Below, one piece after another: positions 7,669 through 14,656 of a DNA stretch of 23,579 bases. Both the position numbers and the translations under genes were made by a program. The stretch comes from JANWHZ01 sp035758575 (GTDB lineage: Bacteria; Patescibacteriota; Saccharimonadia; Saccharimonadales; UBA4665). Under the pieces are notes generated by a model. The model was not told where the DNA came from and did not search any database. It saw nothing but the letters and a program-made list of their open reading frames with translations. The first letter of the stretch is position 1. Each line of letters begins with the position of its first letter. Location: the NCBI GenBank assembly GCA_035758575.1, contig DASTXH010000030.1:1-23579 (forward strand), written 5' to 3'.

Positions 7669-7723
7669 ATCACCATGACCGGATAGGCTTAAGGTTTCGA
7701 CCGATCGCCGATGCCGGTCTTTT
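7669..7723 (+). ncRNA. Candidate short RNA ending at a hairpin with T-run
   Basis: From the promoter at 7633-7662, the first about 55 nt contain GACCGG (7677-7682) pairing with CCGGTC (7714-7719), followed by TTTT. A small GGT-TTCG-ACC hairpin sits inside. The RNA would overlap the last codons of the NYN gene in antisense. The only start codon opens a 3-codon frame. It could be a small regulatory RNA or just a terminated spurious transcript. Confidence 0.35.
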
Positions 7724-8213
7724 GATATTCTACTGACTTTCTGAGCTGACTCATATGAATAATGTATTCAGAGAATGGTTTGAGTAATTTTGAGTACTTA
7801 TGATTCGGCGCGAGGACATGCATAAGCTTCTGTTTATCTTCAAGAAATTCTAACAGGCAAGCGAAGTCGCCATCGCCACTCACTATCACGGCTTTGTCGT
7901 AATTAGAGAATTCAATGGCCGCAGCATGCAGCACAAGTTCTGCGTCGACATTTCCTTTAACTGTCTTCTTGCCGTTCTCAAAGTATTGAACCGTTGGCTT
8001 AAAAACTAAAATGAAACCAGCGGCCTGCAATTCCGTGTAGAGCTTTTGGTTATTACCGACTAGCCCGATAAACATAAACGCACGATCGACGTTATACTTG
8101 TTCTTGAGATAAAGGCGAAACTTTTTATAGTCTAAGCGCCAACCCAGTGAACGGACGCCAAGATTAAGGTTCTGACTGTCAATGAAGGCGAATACCTTGT
8201 GGTGCGCAGCCAT
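7689..8213 (-). CDS. NYN-domain (LabA/DUF88-like) ribonuclease
   Basis: A 174-aa protein that is a complete NYN domain, a PIN-like fold that cleaves RNA with acidic metal ligands. Conserved positions are FIDSQNLN (Asp12, Asn15), GNVDAELVLHA (Asp90) and VSGDGDFACLLEFL (Asp114, Asp116). The start ATG at 8213 shares its A with the upstream gene's stop (TAATG), and GGAGG lies 8 nt before it, so translation is coupled. The C-terminus ends in a short basic tail. The RNA target is unknown. The close pairing with a DNA-binding-like partner suggests a two-protein module. Confidence 0.85.
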   Translation of the reverse strand: MAAHHKVFAFIDSQNLNLGVRSLGWRLDYKKFRLYLKNKYNVDRAFMFIGLVGNNQKLYTELQAAGFILVFKPTVQYFENGKKTVKGNVDAELVLHAAAIEFSNYDKAVIVSGDGDFACLLEFLEDKQKLMHVLAPNHKYSKLLKPFSEYIIHMSQLRKSVEYQKTGIGDRSKP

Positions 8214-8812
8214 TATTTACCCTCCTGAGTCGGCGGATCAATAGCAATGCTTTCGATAAATGTTGCAATGCGTCGCGCATCATCCTTCAAAAGCCTAACG
8301 GGTAAGCTAATATGGATAAGCTGGCCATCAGTTAGGGGGTAGGGATAAAGCACCCGACCAGGAGCGTTTGCGATCTCTGGCATAGACTGTGGAGATTCAG
8401 GCTGGCTTAATGCTTGGTTAGGCATAGTGGGTACCTGCGAGGGTTTAACTTTTTGCTTATCGGAAACTGTAGCCTTTGGAGCCCGATTGCGCTTTTGCAC
8501 ATCAGGCGTCCAGCCTGGTTTATCGAGAAACTGTGTATACCAACTGACAACTTTGTTAACCCTAGATTTATAGACGGTTAAGCTGTCGCTACTATATTTA
8601 CCCATTGTTAGATTAGCAAAGCGAGCCATGTAATCTTCAACGTCAATACCTTTAACGTCAGTCACCTCCCAATTTTCACCGTCTACAATCCTAACGACCT
8701 GAGTAAAAGCTACCTTCAAAGGTGCGATCGCGCCTTTCGTTGCTTTACCTTTCTCAATCAGGTTGTCTAGATATTCCAGTACATTTTTTGCTTTTCCATC
8801 GCCCATCGACAT
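8213..8812 (-). CDS. Uncharacterised protein coupled to the NYN nuclease
   Basis: This 199-aa protein has two conserved-looking parts. Residues about 8-100 are helical and resemble the SAM-like core-binding domain of tyrosine recombinases (YMARFANLTMGKYSSDSLTVYKSRV), but no catalytic domain follows. A Gln/Pro/Ser-rich linker (about 105-150) leads to a short C-terminal domain, YPYPLTDGQLIHISLP followed by LKDDARRIATFIESI. Start ATG 8812 follows AGGGG by 7 nt and the promoter at 8843-8872. It overlaps the NYN gene by one base. I do not recognise a named family. DNA binding is inferred from the N-terminal resemblance only. Confidence 0.65.
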   Translation of the reverse strand: MSMGDGKAKNVLEYLDNLIEKGKATKGAIAPLKVAFTQVVRIVDGENWEVTDVKGIDVEDYMARFANLTMGKYSSDSLTVYKSRVNKVVSWYTQFLDKPGWTPDVQKRNRAPKATVSDKQKVKPSQVPTMPNQALSQPESPQSMPEIANAPGRVLYPYPLTDGQLIHISLPVRLLKDDARRIATFIESIAIDPPTQEGK

Positions 8813-8842
8813 AATTTTTCCCCTCGCTAAGTTGTTATATTA

Positions 8843-8872
8843 ATTTTAAACCTTATACCTATGTAACGTCAA
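8843..8872 (-). promoter_or_regulatory. Promoter of the NYN operon
   Basis: On the minus strand TTGACG (8867-8872), an 18-bp spacer and TAAAAT (8843-8848) precede the 199-aa gene by about 30 bp. Confidence 0.55.
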
Positions 8873-8943
8873 TACCTTACTTTATAAATAGCGGGATGAG
8901 GTACTCGAACTCCCATTCATAGTGGTGGTTCTTGCAAAATACA

Positions 8944-8973
8944 AAGAAGATGCACAAATTTGTACATCTTCTT
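8944..8973. repeat. 30-bp near-perfect palindrome between operons
   Basis: AAGAAGATG (8944-8952) and CATCTTCTT (8965-8973) flank the self-complementary ACAAATTTGT, with a single C/A mismatch pair. There is no T-run typical of a terminator. It lies in the 355-bp gap between two divergent genes and could be an operator or a weak bidirectional terminator. The rest of this gap (to 9155) shows no gene. Confidence 0.5.
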
Positions 8974-9155
8974 ATCTGTTGCTAAACCTGGCTGGACATC
9001 ATAAGCCAAGTTAGAATGGCAATTGCTATACCGTCAATGATCAAGTGCGCGACTGATAGCGCAGCGTAACAAAATGGCGCCAATGACCTTACTGCTCTAC
9101 AAATCTTTGTCCCGAGTCACGTCTAGTGTAGACGATTAATTCACCTTATCTTTGC

Positions 9156-9161
9156 TACAAT
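9156..9161 (+). promoter_or_regulatory. -10 box of a leaderless SDR gene
   Basis: TACAAT is followed by TGACTC and then ATG 9168. Transcription would start at or within 1-2 nt of the A of ATG. No SD is present. The same layout occurs in mirror at the Nudix gene: TACTAT, TGACTT, ATG. Confidence 0.55.
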
Positions 9162-9167
9162 TGACTC

Positions 9168-9959
9168 ATGAAAGTCTTATCCAACAAAACGGCGGTAGTT
9201 ATAGGGGGAGGGGGTGGTGTTGGTCGTGGGGTGTGCTTAGGCTTAGCCGGCAAAGGTATGAATGTCGTAGTGGCTGATATAGATTTGAACGCTGCCATGC
9301 ATGTTACGGATGAAATAAGCCGCAATGGCAATTCGTCAGTGGCGGCTCAGGTAGATGCAACAAATAATGAGTCTCTAGTCCAGCTGGCGGAAGAAGCGGT
9401 AAGACGATTTCAAAATGTAAACGTTTTGGTGAATACGGTAGGGGTTATATTGGAACGAAGGCTAGAGGATATTACGGAGAAAGAGTGGTATTGGATATGG
9501 AACCTGAACGTAATTGCACAACTTAAAGCCGTAAAAGTGTTCCTGCCTACTTTACGGAAGTCTAACGATGCGCATATTGTTTTAACCGCCTCCGGCGCGG
9601 GCTTTACCGCATCGTCGCCCGAACTAAGAATCGGTGCGTATTCAACTACTAAGCACGCTCTAGTGGGGTATGCGAAAACACTACGCAATCGAGAGAGTAT
9701 TGGCGTCTCGTTGCTTTGCCCATCCGGTGTGGTCGGCAATCTCGCAGAAACGTCGGCGAAAAGCTACAACAAACATATCGGTCAACAAGACAGGGACTTT
9801 GGCGGGCGGCAACCTGCAAGAAGGAAGCTGGTGGACAATGCAGTAATGGGAGCTATTACCGCTGAGGTAATTAAAAATAATAGTTTTATTGGCTCAAATA
9901 ATAAAGAGGCACTCCTAGATGCCATCAAAGATGAGTATGAGTCGCTGCTGACTCAGTAA
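9168..9959 (+). CDS. Short-chain dehydrogenase/reductase (SDR)
   Basis: The 263-aa protein is a classical SDR. It has the nucleotide-binding GGGGGVGRG at 13-21, an acidic residue after strand 2 (VVADID) that favours NAD(H), NTVG at 89-92 (family: NNAG) and Asn114 in the helix. The catalytic residues are Ser142 in TASGAG, and Tyr158 and Lys162 in YSTTK. It would oxidise an alcohol or reduce a carbonyl in the cytoplasm; the substrate is not predictable. It stands alone, with its own -10 box directly before ATG and no SD. No partner gene points to a pathway. The second Asn of NNAG is replaced (NTVG), which some SDRs tolerate. Confidence 0.88.
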   Translation: MKVLSNKTAVVIGGGGGVGRGVCLGLAGKGMNVVVADIDLNAAMHVTDEISRNGNSSVAAQVDATNNESLVQLAEEAVRRFQNVNVLVNTVGVILERRLEDITEKEWYWIWNLNVIAQLKAVKVFLPTLRKSNDAHIVLTASGAGFTASSPELRIGAYSTTKHALVGYAKTLRNRESIGVSLLCPSGVVGNLAETSAKSYNKHIGQQDRDFGGRQPARRKLVDNAVMGAITAEVIKNNSFIGSNNKEALLDAIKDEYESLLTQ

Positions 9960-10119
9960 CGACACTATCGTATTAGTTGTGCCTGCCAGGAAGCCAAGAG
10001 TTCTCACTAATATTTGCAAGCGAAATCGCAAAGCTCTTTTCAAAGTCCATTTCCGCTAATTTGTGGAATGAGAAGAAGGCTTAAAAAGTGCTCACAGCCC
10101 GATGCGATAGAGTAGGTCT

Positions 10120-10635
10120 TTACATCCCTAATTCTGCTACTATTGCCTCAATCGTGTGAAGGTGTTTTTGCTTCCATGCCTGCCAAGCGGATCGTCCCCA
10201 GGCTCTGACGAGTTTTTTATGATCCTCAAAATCGTTTGCTTGCACCACATCGGTCACATTCATTGTTCCTTGGAGTTGCGGTGGTTCGAGCCAAGTGAAC
10301 CTGCTCGTAATATTCTTGTCTTCGACCACCTTCTTTATTATTCGTGTTGCCTGTACTCCTGATATGTTCTTTTCAAAAGTACAGTAAAGGCTAATGAGAT
10401 GAACATTGACCGATTGAATCGCTCTTCTCTCCTTTATCCCAGGGTGAGTGACTGCATATGTATCAACAGTAATCCTATGAGTGTCTGGGTCCCAATTTGA
10501 CATAGTGTACTCTTTCGCTAATATGTCTCCATACAACTTCCAACATCCAGGTGAAGAGAGCATGTATTTATGCGTTGGTCCATCCATGGCTGGTACTAGT
10601 GCACCACACCCGAAACACGTGATTTGTTTGTTCAT
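10120..10635 (-). CDS. DUF5946-type protein of unknown function
   Basis: At 171 aa it shows the family's diagnostic N-terminus: a CxxC (Cys7, Cys10), DGPTHKYMLSSPGCW at 18-32 with His22 and Cys31, and a DTHRITVDTYAVTHPG block at about 51-66. The Cys/His set suggests a bound metal. DUF5946 proteins are known from Actinobacteria and other soil bacteria, with no established function. A C-terminal Trp-rich helix (WGRSAWQAWKQKH) follows. A good promoter lies at 10663-10692. The SD is weak: AGGA sits about 16 nt before ATG. The flanking genes suggest no pathway. Confidence 0.75.
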   Translation of the reverse strand: MNKQITCFGCGALVPAMDGPTHKYMLSSPGCWKLYGDILAKEYTMSNWDPDTHRITVDTYAVTHPGIKERRAIQSVNVHLISLYCTFEKNISGVQATRIIKKVVEDKNITSRFTWLEPPQLQGTMNVTDVVQANDFEDHKKLVRAWGRSAWQAWKQKHLHTIEAIVAELGM

Positions 10636-10662
10636 TATAAAAAAGTTGTTGTCCTATCAATC

Positions 10663-10692
10663 TTTATACTTTACCTCTATAGGCTTTGTCAA
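10663..10692 (-). promoter_or_regulatory. Promoter of the DUF5946 gene
   Basis: On the minus strand a perfect TTGACA (10687-10692), an 18-bp spacer and TATAAA (10663-10668). Transcription would start about 20 nt before ATG 10635. Confidence 0.6.
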
Positions 10693-10864
10693 TTTAGCCC
10701 CGACCAGCAGTCTCGCGCATCCATAGGTTAAGTGCTGGCGCGAGCGAGCTTATGCTACAGCCCGCGCTGGGCATCATGTGACGTGGCGGCACGAGTCGTA
10801 TTTATCGCCTTGGAAGCCCATAGCATATTATTGGGATGGCTGTCATGCCAAGAATTAAAAAGGA

Positions 10865-10887
10865 AGGGGCAGCCAACTTTAGCCCCT
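10865..10887 (-). terminator. Probable terminator of the Nudix gene
   Basis: AGGGGC (10865-10870) pairs with GCCCCT (10882-10887). On the minus strand the stem is followed by TTCCTTTTTAATT. The Nudix stop codon lies in the loop, so the hairpin overlaps the end of the gene. Confidence 0.5.
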
Positions 10888-11460
10888 CGACACAAGCCTA
10901 TGATCCTCTCCTTTCCACACTAAATAGTGGAGTAAAACGCCGAGCGACTGGCCGTCGGTGAGTTCGCCTCGGCCTACCATATTGAGCACTTCTTTCCAGG
11001 GTATCGCCCGTGGAGGTCGAATGGCTTCACCAGTCTCGTGATGATTTGGTATAGTATGCAAGCCACGTGCCAAAAAAACAAAGTTATGATCATTGAATGG
11101 ACCGTTATTCGAAGGATATATGTCGCCCAATTGCTGCCATTTGTCTGCACGGAGACCAAGCTCTTCTTCGAGCTCTTTTTGTGCCGCTTCAAGCGGCGTG
11201 TCTCCGCGTTCTATACCGCCTCCCGGGAGTTCCCAGCGCCATGCTTGTAAAGGGTATCGGAACGACTCGATAAGATATATTTCATCATTCTCTGTCTGCG
11301 CGATGATTAGTACGCCAGGCTTTGACTCGATGACGCTATATATACCCTCACTCCCCCCCGGGGTGATGACTTTATCTTCACGAACAGTAAGATATGGGCT
11401 TTGGTATGCAATACGGCTTGAGAGTGTTTTCCAGGGATTGTTATCTTTTTTGTGAGTCAT
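10879..11460 (-). CDS. Nudix hydrolase, ADP-ribose pyrophosphatase-like
   Basis: The 193-aa protein has an N-terminal strand domain (YLTVREDKVITPGG...) typical of the NudF/ADP-ribose pyrophosphatase subgroup. The Nudix box begins at Gly80 in ELPGGGIERGD and continues EAAQKELEEELGL. Two box positions deviate conservatively: Asp for the first Glu, and Lys for the Arg of REL. The metal-binding EExxE-type Glu residues are kept. The probable role is hydrolysis of ADP-ribose or another nucleoside diphosphate derivative. It is leaderless: TACTAT ends 6 nt before ATG and no SD is seen. No functional partner lies next to it. Confidence 0.85.
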   Translation of the reverse strand: MTHKKDNNPWKTLSSRIAYQSPYLTVREDKVITPGGSEGIYSVIESKPGVLIIAQTENDEIYLIESFRYPLQAWRWELPGGGIERGDTPLEAAQKELEEELGLRADKWQQLGDIYPSNNGPFNDHNFVFLARGLHTIPNHHETGEAIRPPRAIPWKEVLNMVGRGELTDGQSLGVLLHYLVWKGEDHRLVSRG

Positions 11461-11466
11461 AAGTCA

Positions 11467-11472
11467 ATAGTA
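11467..11472 (-). promoter_or_regulatory. -10 box of the leaderless Nudix gene
   Basis: On the minus strand TACTAT-TGACTT-ATG. The 6-nt gap predicts transcription starting at the start codon. No good -35 was found. Confidence 0.5.
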
Positions 11473-11573
11473 CCATGTGAATTATCTGCACGATATTTCT
11501 AAAATGGAAGTATCCATAAGGTAGCTAGCCCGTAGAGCACCTAAAAGTAGACCGCAAAAGAACATTGTCAATA

Positions 11574-11602
11574 TTGAATAGGTAGATCCAGGCCGCTATA
11601 AT
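11574..11602 (+). promoter_or_regulatory. Promoter of the NTF2-like gene
   Basis: TTGAAT (11574-11579), a 17-bp spacer and a perfect TATAAT (11597-11602). The start point near 11609 leaves a leader of about 58 nt containing the SD AGGAG. Confidence 0.65.
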
Positions 11603-11666
11603 TACGTGCGCTAAAATGGTCGTTAGGGCCATAGCGTAGCTAGATAAAAAATCAGGAGAGAAGATT

Positions 11667-12089
11667 GTGCAGACGGTCAGCAGTGAAGTGAAACGCTTCT
11701 TCGAAGAGTTCGAGCGGTTAAATAGTGGGGCAGGTATAGATACTGAAAGTATGGCACGGCTATACAGCGACACATTTATGGCTGCTGACCCGAATGGTGC
11801 ACATGCCGTGCCAAAGGCGCCCTTCTTAGCAATGCTACCAAAGCGCAAAGAGATGTTCGCATTGGCAGGATATGCATCGAGCACGCTTACTGATATACAG
11901 GAACGGCGGCTCGACGATACGTATACTCTTGTGGATACGAAGTGGATCATGAGGCCAATAGATCCATCACACAAACAGAACCTTGAGCTCTCATCAAGTT
12001 TTATCCTAAAGCGCACTGCTAATTCATTCGAGATAGTATTCTACTTGAATCATCAAGATATCGTGAGTAAGCTACAAGCCCTAGGGTAG
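11667..12089 (+). CDS. NTF2/SnoaL-like small cone-shaped-fold protein
   Basis: The 140-aa protein has the layout of the NTF2-like superfamily: N-terminal helices (VKRFFEEFERLN), a 'MARLYSDTFMAADPNGAHAVPK' helix-strand segment and a C-terminal curved sheet ending SFILKRTANSFEIVFYLNHQD. Members may be enzymes or ligand carriers, and no catalytic set can be assigned. GTG 11667 is the start, since AGGAG lies 8 nt before it. A good promoter precedes it. The gene stands alone or heads a small operon with the membrane protein 63 bp downstream. Confidence 0.6.
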   Translation: MQTVSSEVKRFFEEFERLNSGAGIDTESMARLYSDTFMAADPNGAHAVPKAPFLAMLPKRKEMFALAGYASSTLTDIQERRLDDTYTLVDTKWIMRPIDPSHKQNLELSSSFILKRTANSFEIVFYLNHQDIVSKLQALG

Positions 12090-12152
12090 CGGTTTCTCTA
12101 CCATAGTAAATCTTAGGTCATAGAAGAATTAACATAATAATTAAAGGCGGTT

Positions 12153-12590
12153 ATGAACAATCAGAAAATCACGACGAGTAAGTCAGCAAGTACATTACAT
12201 AAACTGCAAATACTGGCCGTCCTTATTCTCATCTTCGCCGACGGTTGCGACGTTGGTCAGTTCTCGCTTTCTTCGTTTGACACTTGGAGCATAGGCGGCA
12301 TCATTAATATGCTCCTTCATGCCCTGGCGGGTTTCATTTTCATGGCCTGCGTCATCCAGCTCTTCTTCTCATCGCAACGGTTAGCTTCCCGTATTTGGGT
12401 CAGCCTTCTCTCTCTACTAGGCGTAGTGGGTAATATCGTAATGATCATCATGGGAGTGACTAACCCGAATCCGGACTCCGTAGGCGTTCACTCCCCAGGG
12501 GACTGGATGGTGGTGATTGCAATTATGGCGGGCGTCTTGCTCTGGTTTGGCACCCTGCTTACTGAACGCGTCCGGTCCGCCAAGGCTTAA
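12153..12590 (+). CDS. Small four-helix membrane protein, unknown function
   Basis: A 145-aa protein with hydrophobic segments at about 19-33, 47-68, 79-101 and 118-138. Short charged termini (SKSASTLHK and LTERVRSAKA) flank them. The first segment carries DGCDVGQF, so it may be only partly buried. No catalytic or transport motif is recognised. The SD is weak (AAAGGCGG a few bases before ATG). It follows the NTF2-like gene in the same direction, and co-transcription is possible. Confidence 0.65.
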   Translation: MNNQKITTSKSASTLHKLQILAVLILIFADGCDVGQFSLSSFDTWSIGGIINMLLHALAGFIFMACVIQLFFSSQRLASRIWVSLLSLLGVVGNIVMIIMGVTNPNPDSVGVHSPGDWMVVIAIMAGVLLWFGTLLTERVRSAKA

Positions 12591-12731
12591 AGGCAGCCCG
12601 ATGCAGCGCCAGAGGATCAACCCTCGTGGCCGCCGCGTCCATCAGTAAAGCGGACACCTGACAAGGTTAGGCGCGTATTACGCCCACTAATAGCACAGGC
12701 ATGGACAACTTAAATATCCGGAAAGGCATAA

Positions 12732-13367
12732 ATGGAGCGTCGAAATAATGTGCTTATCGTATCCCTGACAGCTGTTGGGGTGATTGTTATAAGCTTTTTC
12801 GCTTACTTGGCGATATACCTTAATCACTTGCACCATCGTATCTACACCGGCGGCTACAGCGACTGTATACAACATGGCGGACAAGCCCTTCGGTATTACG
12901 GCGCCATCCAGCTCGAGGCTTGCAGAGGCAACGATACATTGTTCCTGCAGTACTCGGCCCAAGACATGCCGCGACTGACGAGCGAGAAAACGCAGACCAC
13001 GGCGAACACGGTTATTGCTGACGCATCAACCTCACCTAGCCTGGTGAACTTTCTAAAATACGATTACACTGGCTGCAGCAAGGACGCAGGATACTACAAG
13101 GTTTTCAAAGAAGTACCGGGCCGCTTTGCGGAAATGAGCTACGGGTGCGCTGGCACTATACCAGAGATGCCTCGAAGCTACATTATCGCCATGAACGCTG
13201 GCGGCAGCTGGACCTTCATCTCGCCAACCAACAATATGGACAATACCACTGGCGTGCCTAGTTGTCTGATCGTGGATATGTTTAAAGTAAGCAAGGCGCT
13301 TAGCCCGCGATGCTGGCAGAATACTGGTTACGATAATGGCGCTATGCGTGCTGTAGGCTACCCTTAG
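12732..13367 (+). CDS. Membrane-anchored extracytoplasmic protein with six Cys
   Basis: This 211-aa protein has an uncleaved-looking N-terminal helix (residues 7-31, LIVSLTAVGVIVISFFAYL) and a hydrophilic domain predicted to lie outside the cell. Six Cys outside the helix could form three disulphides. Repeated aromatic/Gly turns (YTGGYSD, DYTGCSKDAGYY, NTGYDNG) suggest a compact beta-rich fold. GGAAAGG lies before ATG. No family was recognised. Surface proteins like this are plausible in epibiotic bacteria, but a role in attachment is speculation. Confidence 0.6.
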   Translation: MERRNNVLIVSLTAVGVIVISFFAYLAIYLNHLHHRIYTGGYSDCIQHGGQALRYYGAIQLEACRGNDTLFLQYSAQDMPRLTSEKTQTTANTVIADASTSPSLVNFLKYDYTGCSKDAGYYKVFKEVPGRFAEMSYGCAGTIPEMPRSYIIAMNAGGSWTFISPTNNMDNTTGVPSCLIVDMFKVSKALSPRCWQNTGYDNGAMRAVGYP

Positions 13368-13587
13368 ATCAAGTAAGGCGGCCGTCGTGACGTACTTTTC
13401 CTTTCAATATCCTGGGAGTTAGCACCTTACGCGGCGTAGGGCAGATGCGCAATCGGGCCATTAGGAGTACTATGGACAATAGATAAACGTCTACAAGTAT
13501 TGTGGACACCTGCTCATCCCGAACCAACACAGGCGTCATCGCACGCGTTGGCTCGGTAGCACCCGGCACATCCCTACCAACGGCTGC

Positions 13588-13593
13588 TATACT
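13588..13593 (+). promoter_or_regulatory. -10 box before the truncated kinase
   Basis: TATACT ends 7 nt before ATG 13601, with no SD in between. This is another leaderless layout. It suggests the promoter outlived the loss of the gene's 3' part. Confidence 0.45.
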
Positions 13594-13600
13594 CAATTCT

Positions 13601-13774
13601 ATGAACACTAAATCTGCTATCCAGGTCTTAATAATCACCGGCCCTGTCGGGGTCGGAAAGTCCAGTACTGCGATGGCGGTGTCAGAAATATTGCAGGATC
13701 GAGCCATCTCACACGCTGTCGTAGATATGGATTATTTGCGCAGCGCCTATCCTCGCCCGGAACATGACCCATAG
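13601..13774 (+). pseudogene. Truncated P-loop nucleotide kinase-like gene
   Basis: Only 57 codons remain. They encode the start of a P-loop kinase of the AAA_33/adenylylsulfate-kinase-like type: strand 1 LIITG, Walker A GPVGVGKSS and the second strand HAVVDMDYLRSAYPRPEHDP. TAG follows exactly where homologous proteins continue into the substrate-binding and LID regions. I found no continuation in another frame in the next 70 bp, so this looks like a deletion remnant rather than a simple frameshift. It cannot form an active kinase. Confidence 0.6.
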
Positions 13775-13787
13775 TAGGTTTGCGCGA

Positions 13788-13817
13788 TTGACACGAGAGG
13801 TACCCTGTGCATAAACT
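13788..13817 (+). promoter_or_regulatory. Promoter of the pilin-like gene
   Basis: A perfect TTGACA (13788-13793), an 18-bp spacer and TAAACT (13812-13817). A second TAAACT occurs at 13826. The start codon is 28 bp after the -10 box. Confidence 0.5.
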
Positions 13818-13845
13818 GGAACTAGTAAACTAGAGATATACCATT

Positions 13846-14331
13846 ATGGGGCGACAGAAGCGGCAGTCAGGTCTCAGCATCGTAGAGGTTGTTATTGTAG
13901 TGGCAGCAGTTGTTGCTATTGGTACGGCTGGTTTTTTTGTGTACCAGCACAATAAGCCCAATACTAGCGGAACAACAGGCGCCGACCAAATAAGTGGCCA
14001 CAGTGCAAGTACTCAACCAATTCTGCCATCAGTTACTATATCAAGTGACGGCTGCGCAATTACCGCTCATGGTTGGGCTGGATTGATTTTTGTTACCGGC
14101 TCAGATCTACCAGGGCATCATGGCGCACAAAATAACTCTATACTTTCCGCCAGTACTGCTACTATTGAAAGTTCGGGTGGCGTGAAAGGTGAGATTGGTT
14201 ATGGCGAGCTGATAGGTGCAAATGATGTCGTACTCGTTACGGCTACAAGACGTATTACCGCTGATTCATGTCCAGGCGTAGGAGGTCCCTCTGCTACCGA
14301 CGAAATGTATCCCTTGCCCGCAGGAGCTTAG
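13846..14331 (+). CDS. Type IV pilin-like protein
   Basis: The 161-aa protein starts with a basic prepeptide, MGRQKRQSG. LSIVEVVIVVAAVVAIG follows, with the Glu at mature position 5 as in type IV prepilins. Prepilin peptidase would cut after Gly9. The hydrophobic helix (10-33) is followed by YQHNKPN and a Ser/Thr/Gly-rich linker. A small beta-rich globular part has two Cys, in DGCAIT and DSCPGV, that may form a disulphide. This N-terminal style is common in Saccharibacteria pilin-like genes, which usually occur singly. No pilus assembly gene is nearby. Confidence 0.72.
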   Translation: MGRQKRQSGLSIVEVVIVVAAVVAIGTAGFFVYQHNKPNTSGTTGADQISGHSASTQPILPSVTISSDGCAITAHGWAGLIFVTGSDLPGHHGAQNNSILSASTATIESSGGVKGEIGYGELIGANDVVLVTATRRITADSCPGVGGPSATDEMYPLPAGA

Positions 14332-14656
14332 CTGGCCGTTTCAAAAACAACCGTTTATGAAGCATGATGCAGCTGCCTGATAAACCGCGCAGATGACAGG
14401 GAAGCACGTAGTATCAGAAGTCATATCAAAACTATACTAATGCCAACACGCGGCAGCGCTTGGACAGCGCGGCGGTCAGAAACGTATGCAACAATTAAGC
14501 GCCCAAGATCGTAGCACACTTGCCAGGTACGCCGCGAAGTCACGTTGGCACCCCCAGGAAGCCCAGGTAGTGCGTGAACATGTCCAGGAATCATCAGTCT
14601 TGTCAAATAGGCCTTAAAGGATAGGCACAGCTACCTATAGGTAAGTGACTGGTCTA
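14332..14656. other. Intergenic gap with one perfect palindrome
   Basis: No convincing gene is seen in these 325 bases on either strand. Short frames lack codon structure and homology. The only notable element is a perfect 12-bp palindrome, TACCTATAGGTA, at 14632-14643, just before the 3' end of the HNH gene. The region may be a decayed gene. Confidence 0.4.

Noticed and set aside
8888..8920. tRNA 3' end on the minus strand (TTCGAGT followed by ATCCCGC)
   Set aside because: The T-stem does not pair (G53 would face A61) and no complementary acceptor strand or D-arm lies upstream.
13369..13707. 112-aa minus-strand frame over the truncated kinase
   Set aside because: It is antisense to a clear P-loop and has no homology or SD; it is a mirror of the coding bias.
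14421..14606. 61-aa minus-strand frame in the 14332-14656 gap
   Set aside because: There is no SD, domain or codon pattern; the sequence looks non-coding or decayed.
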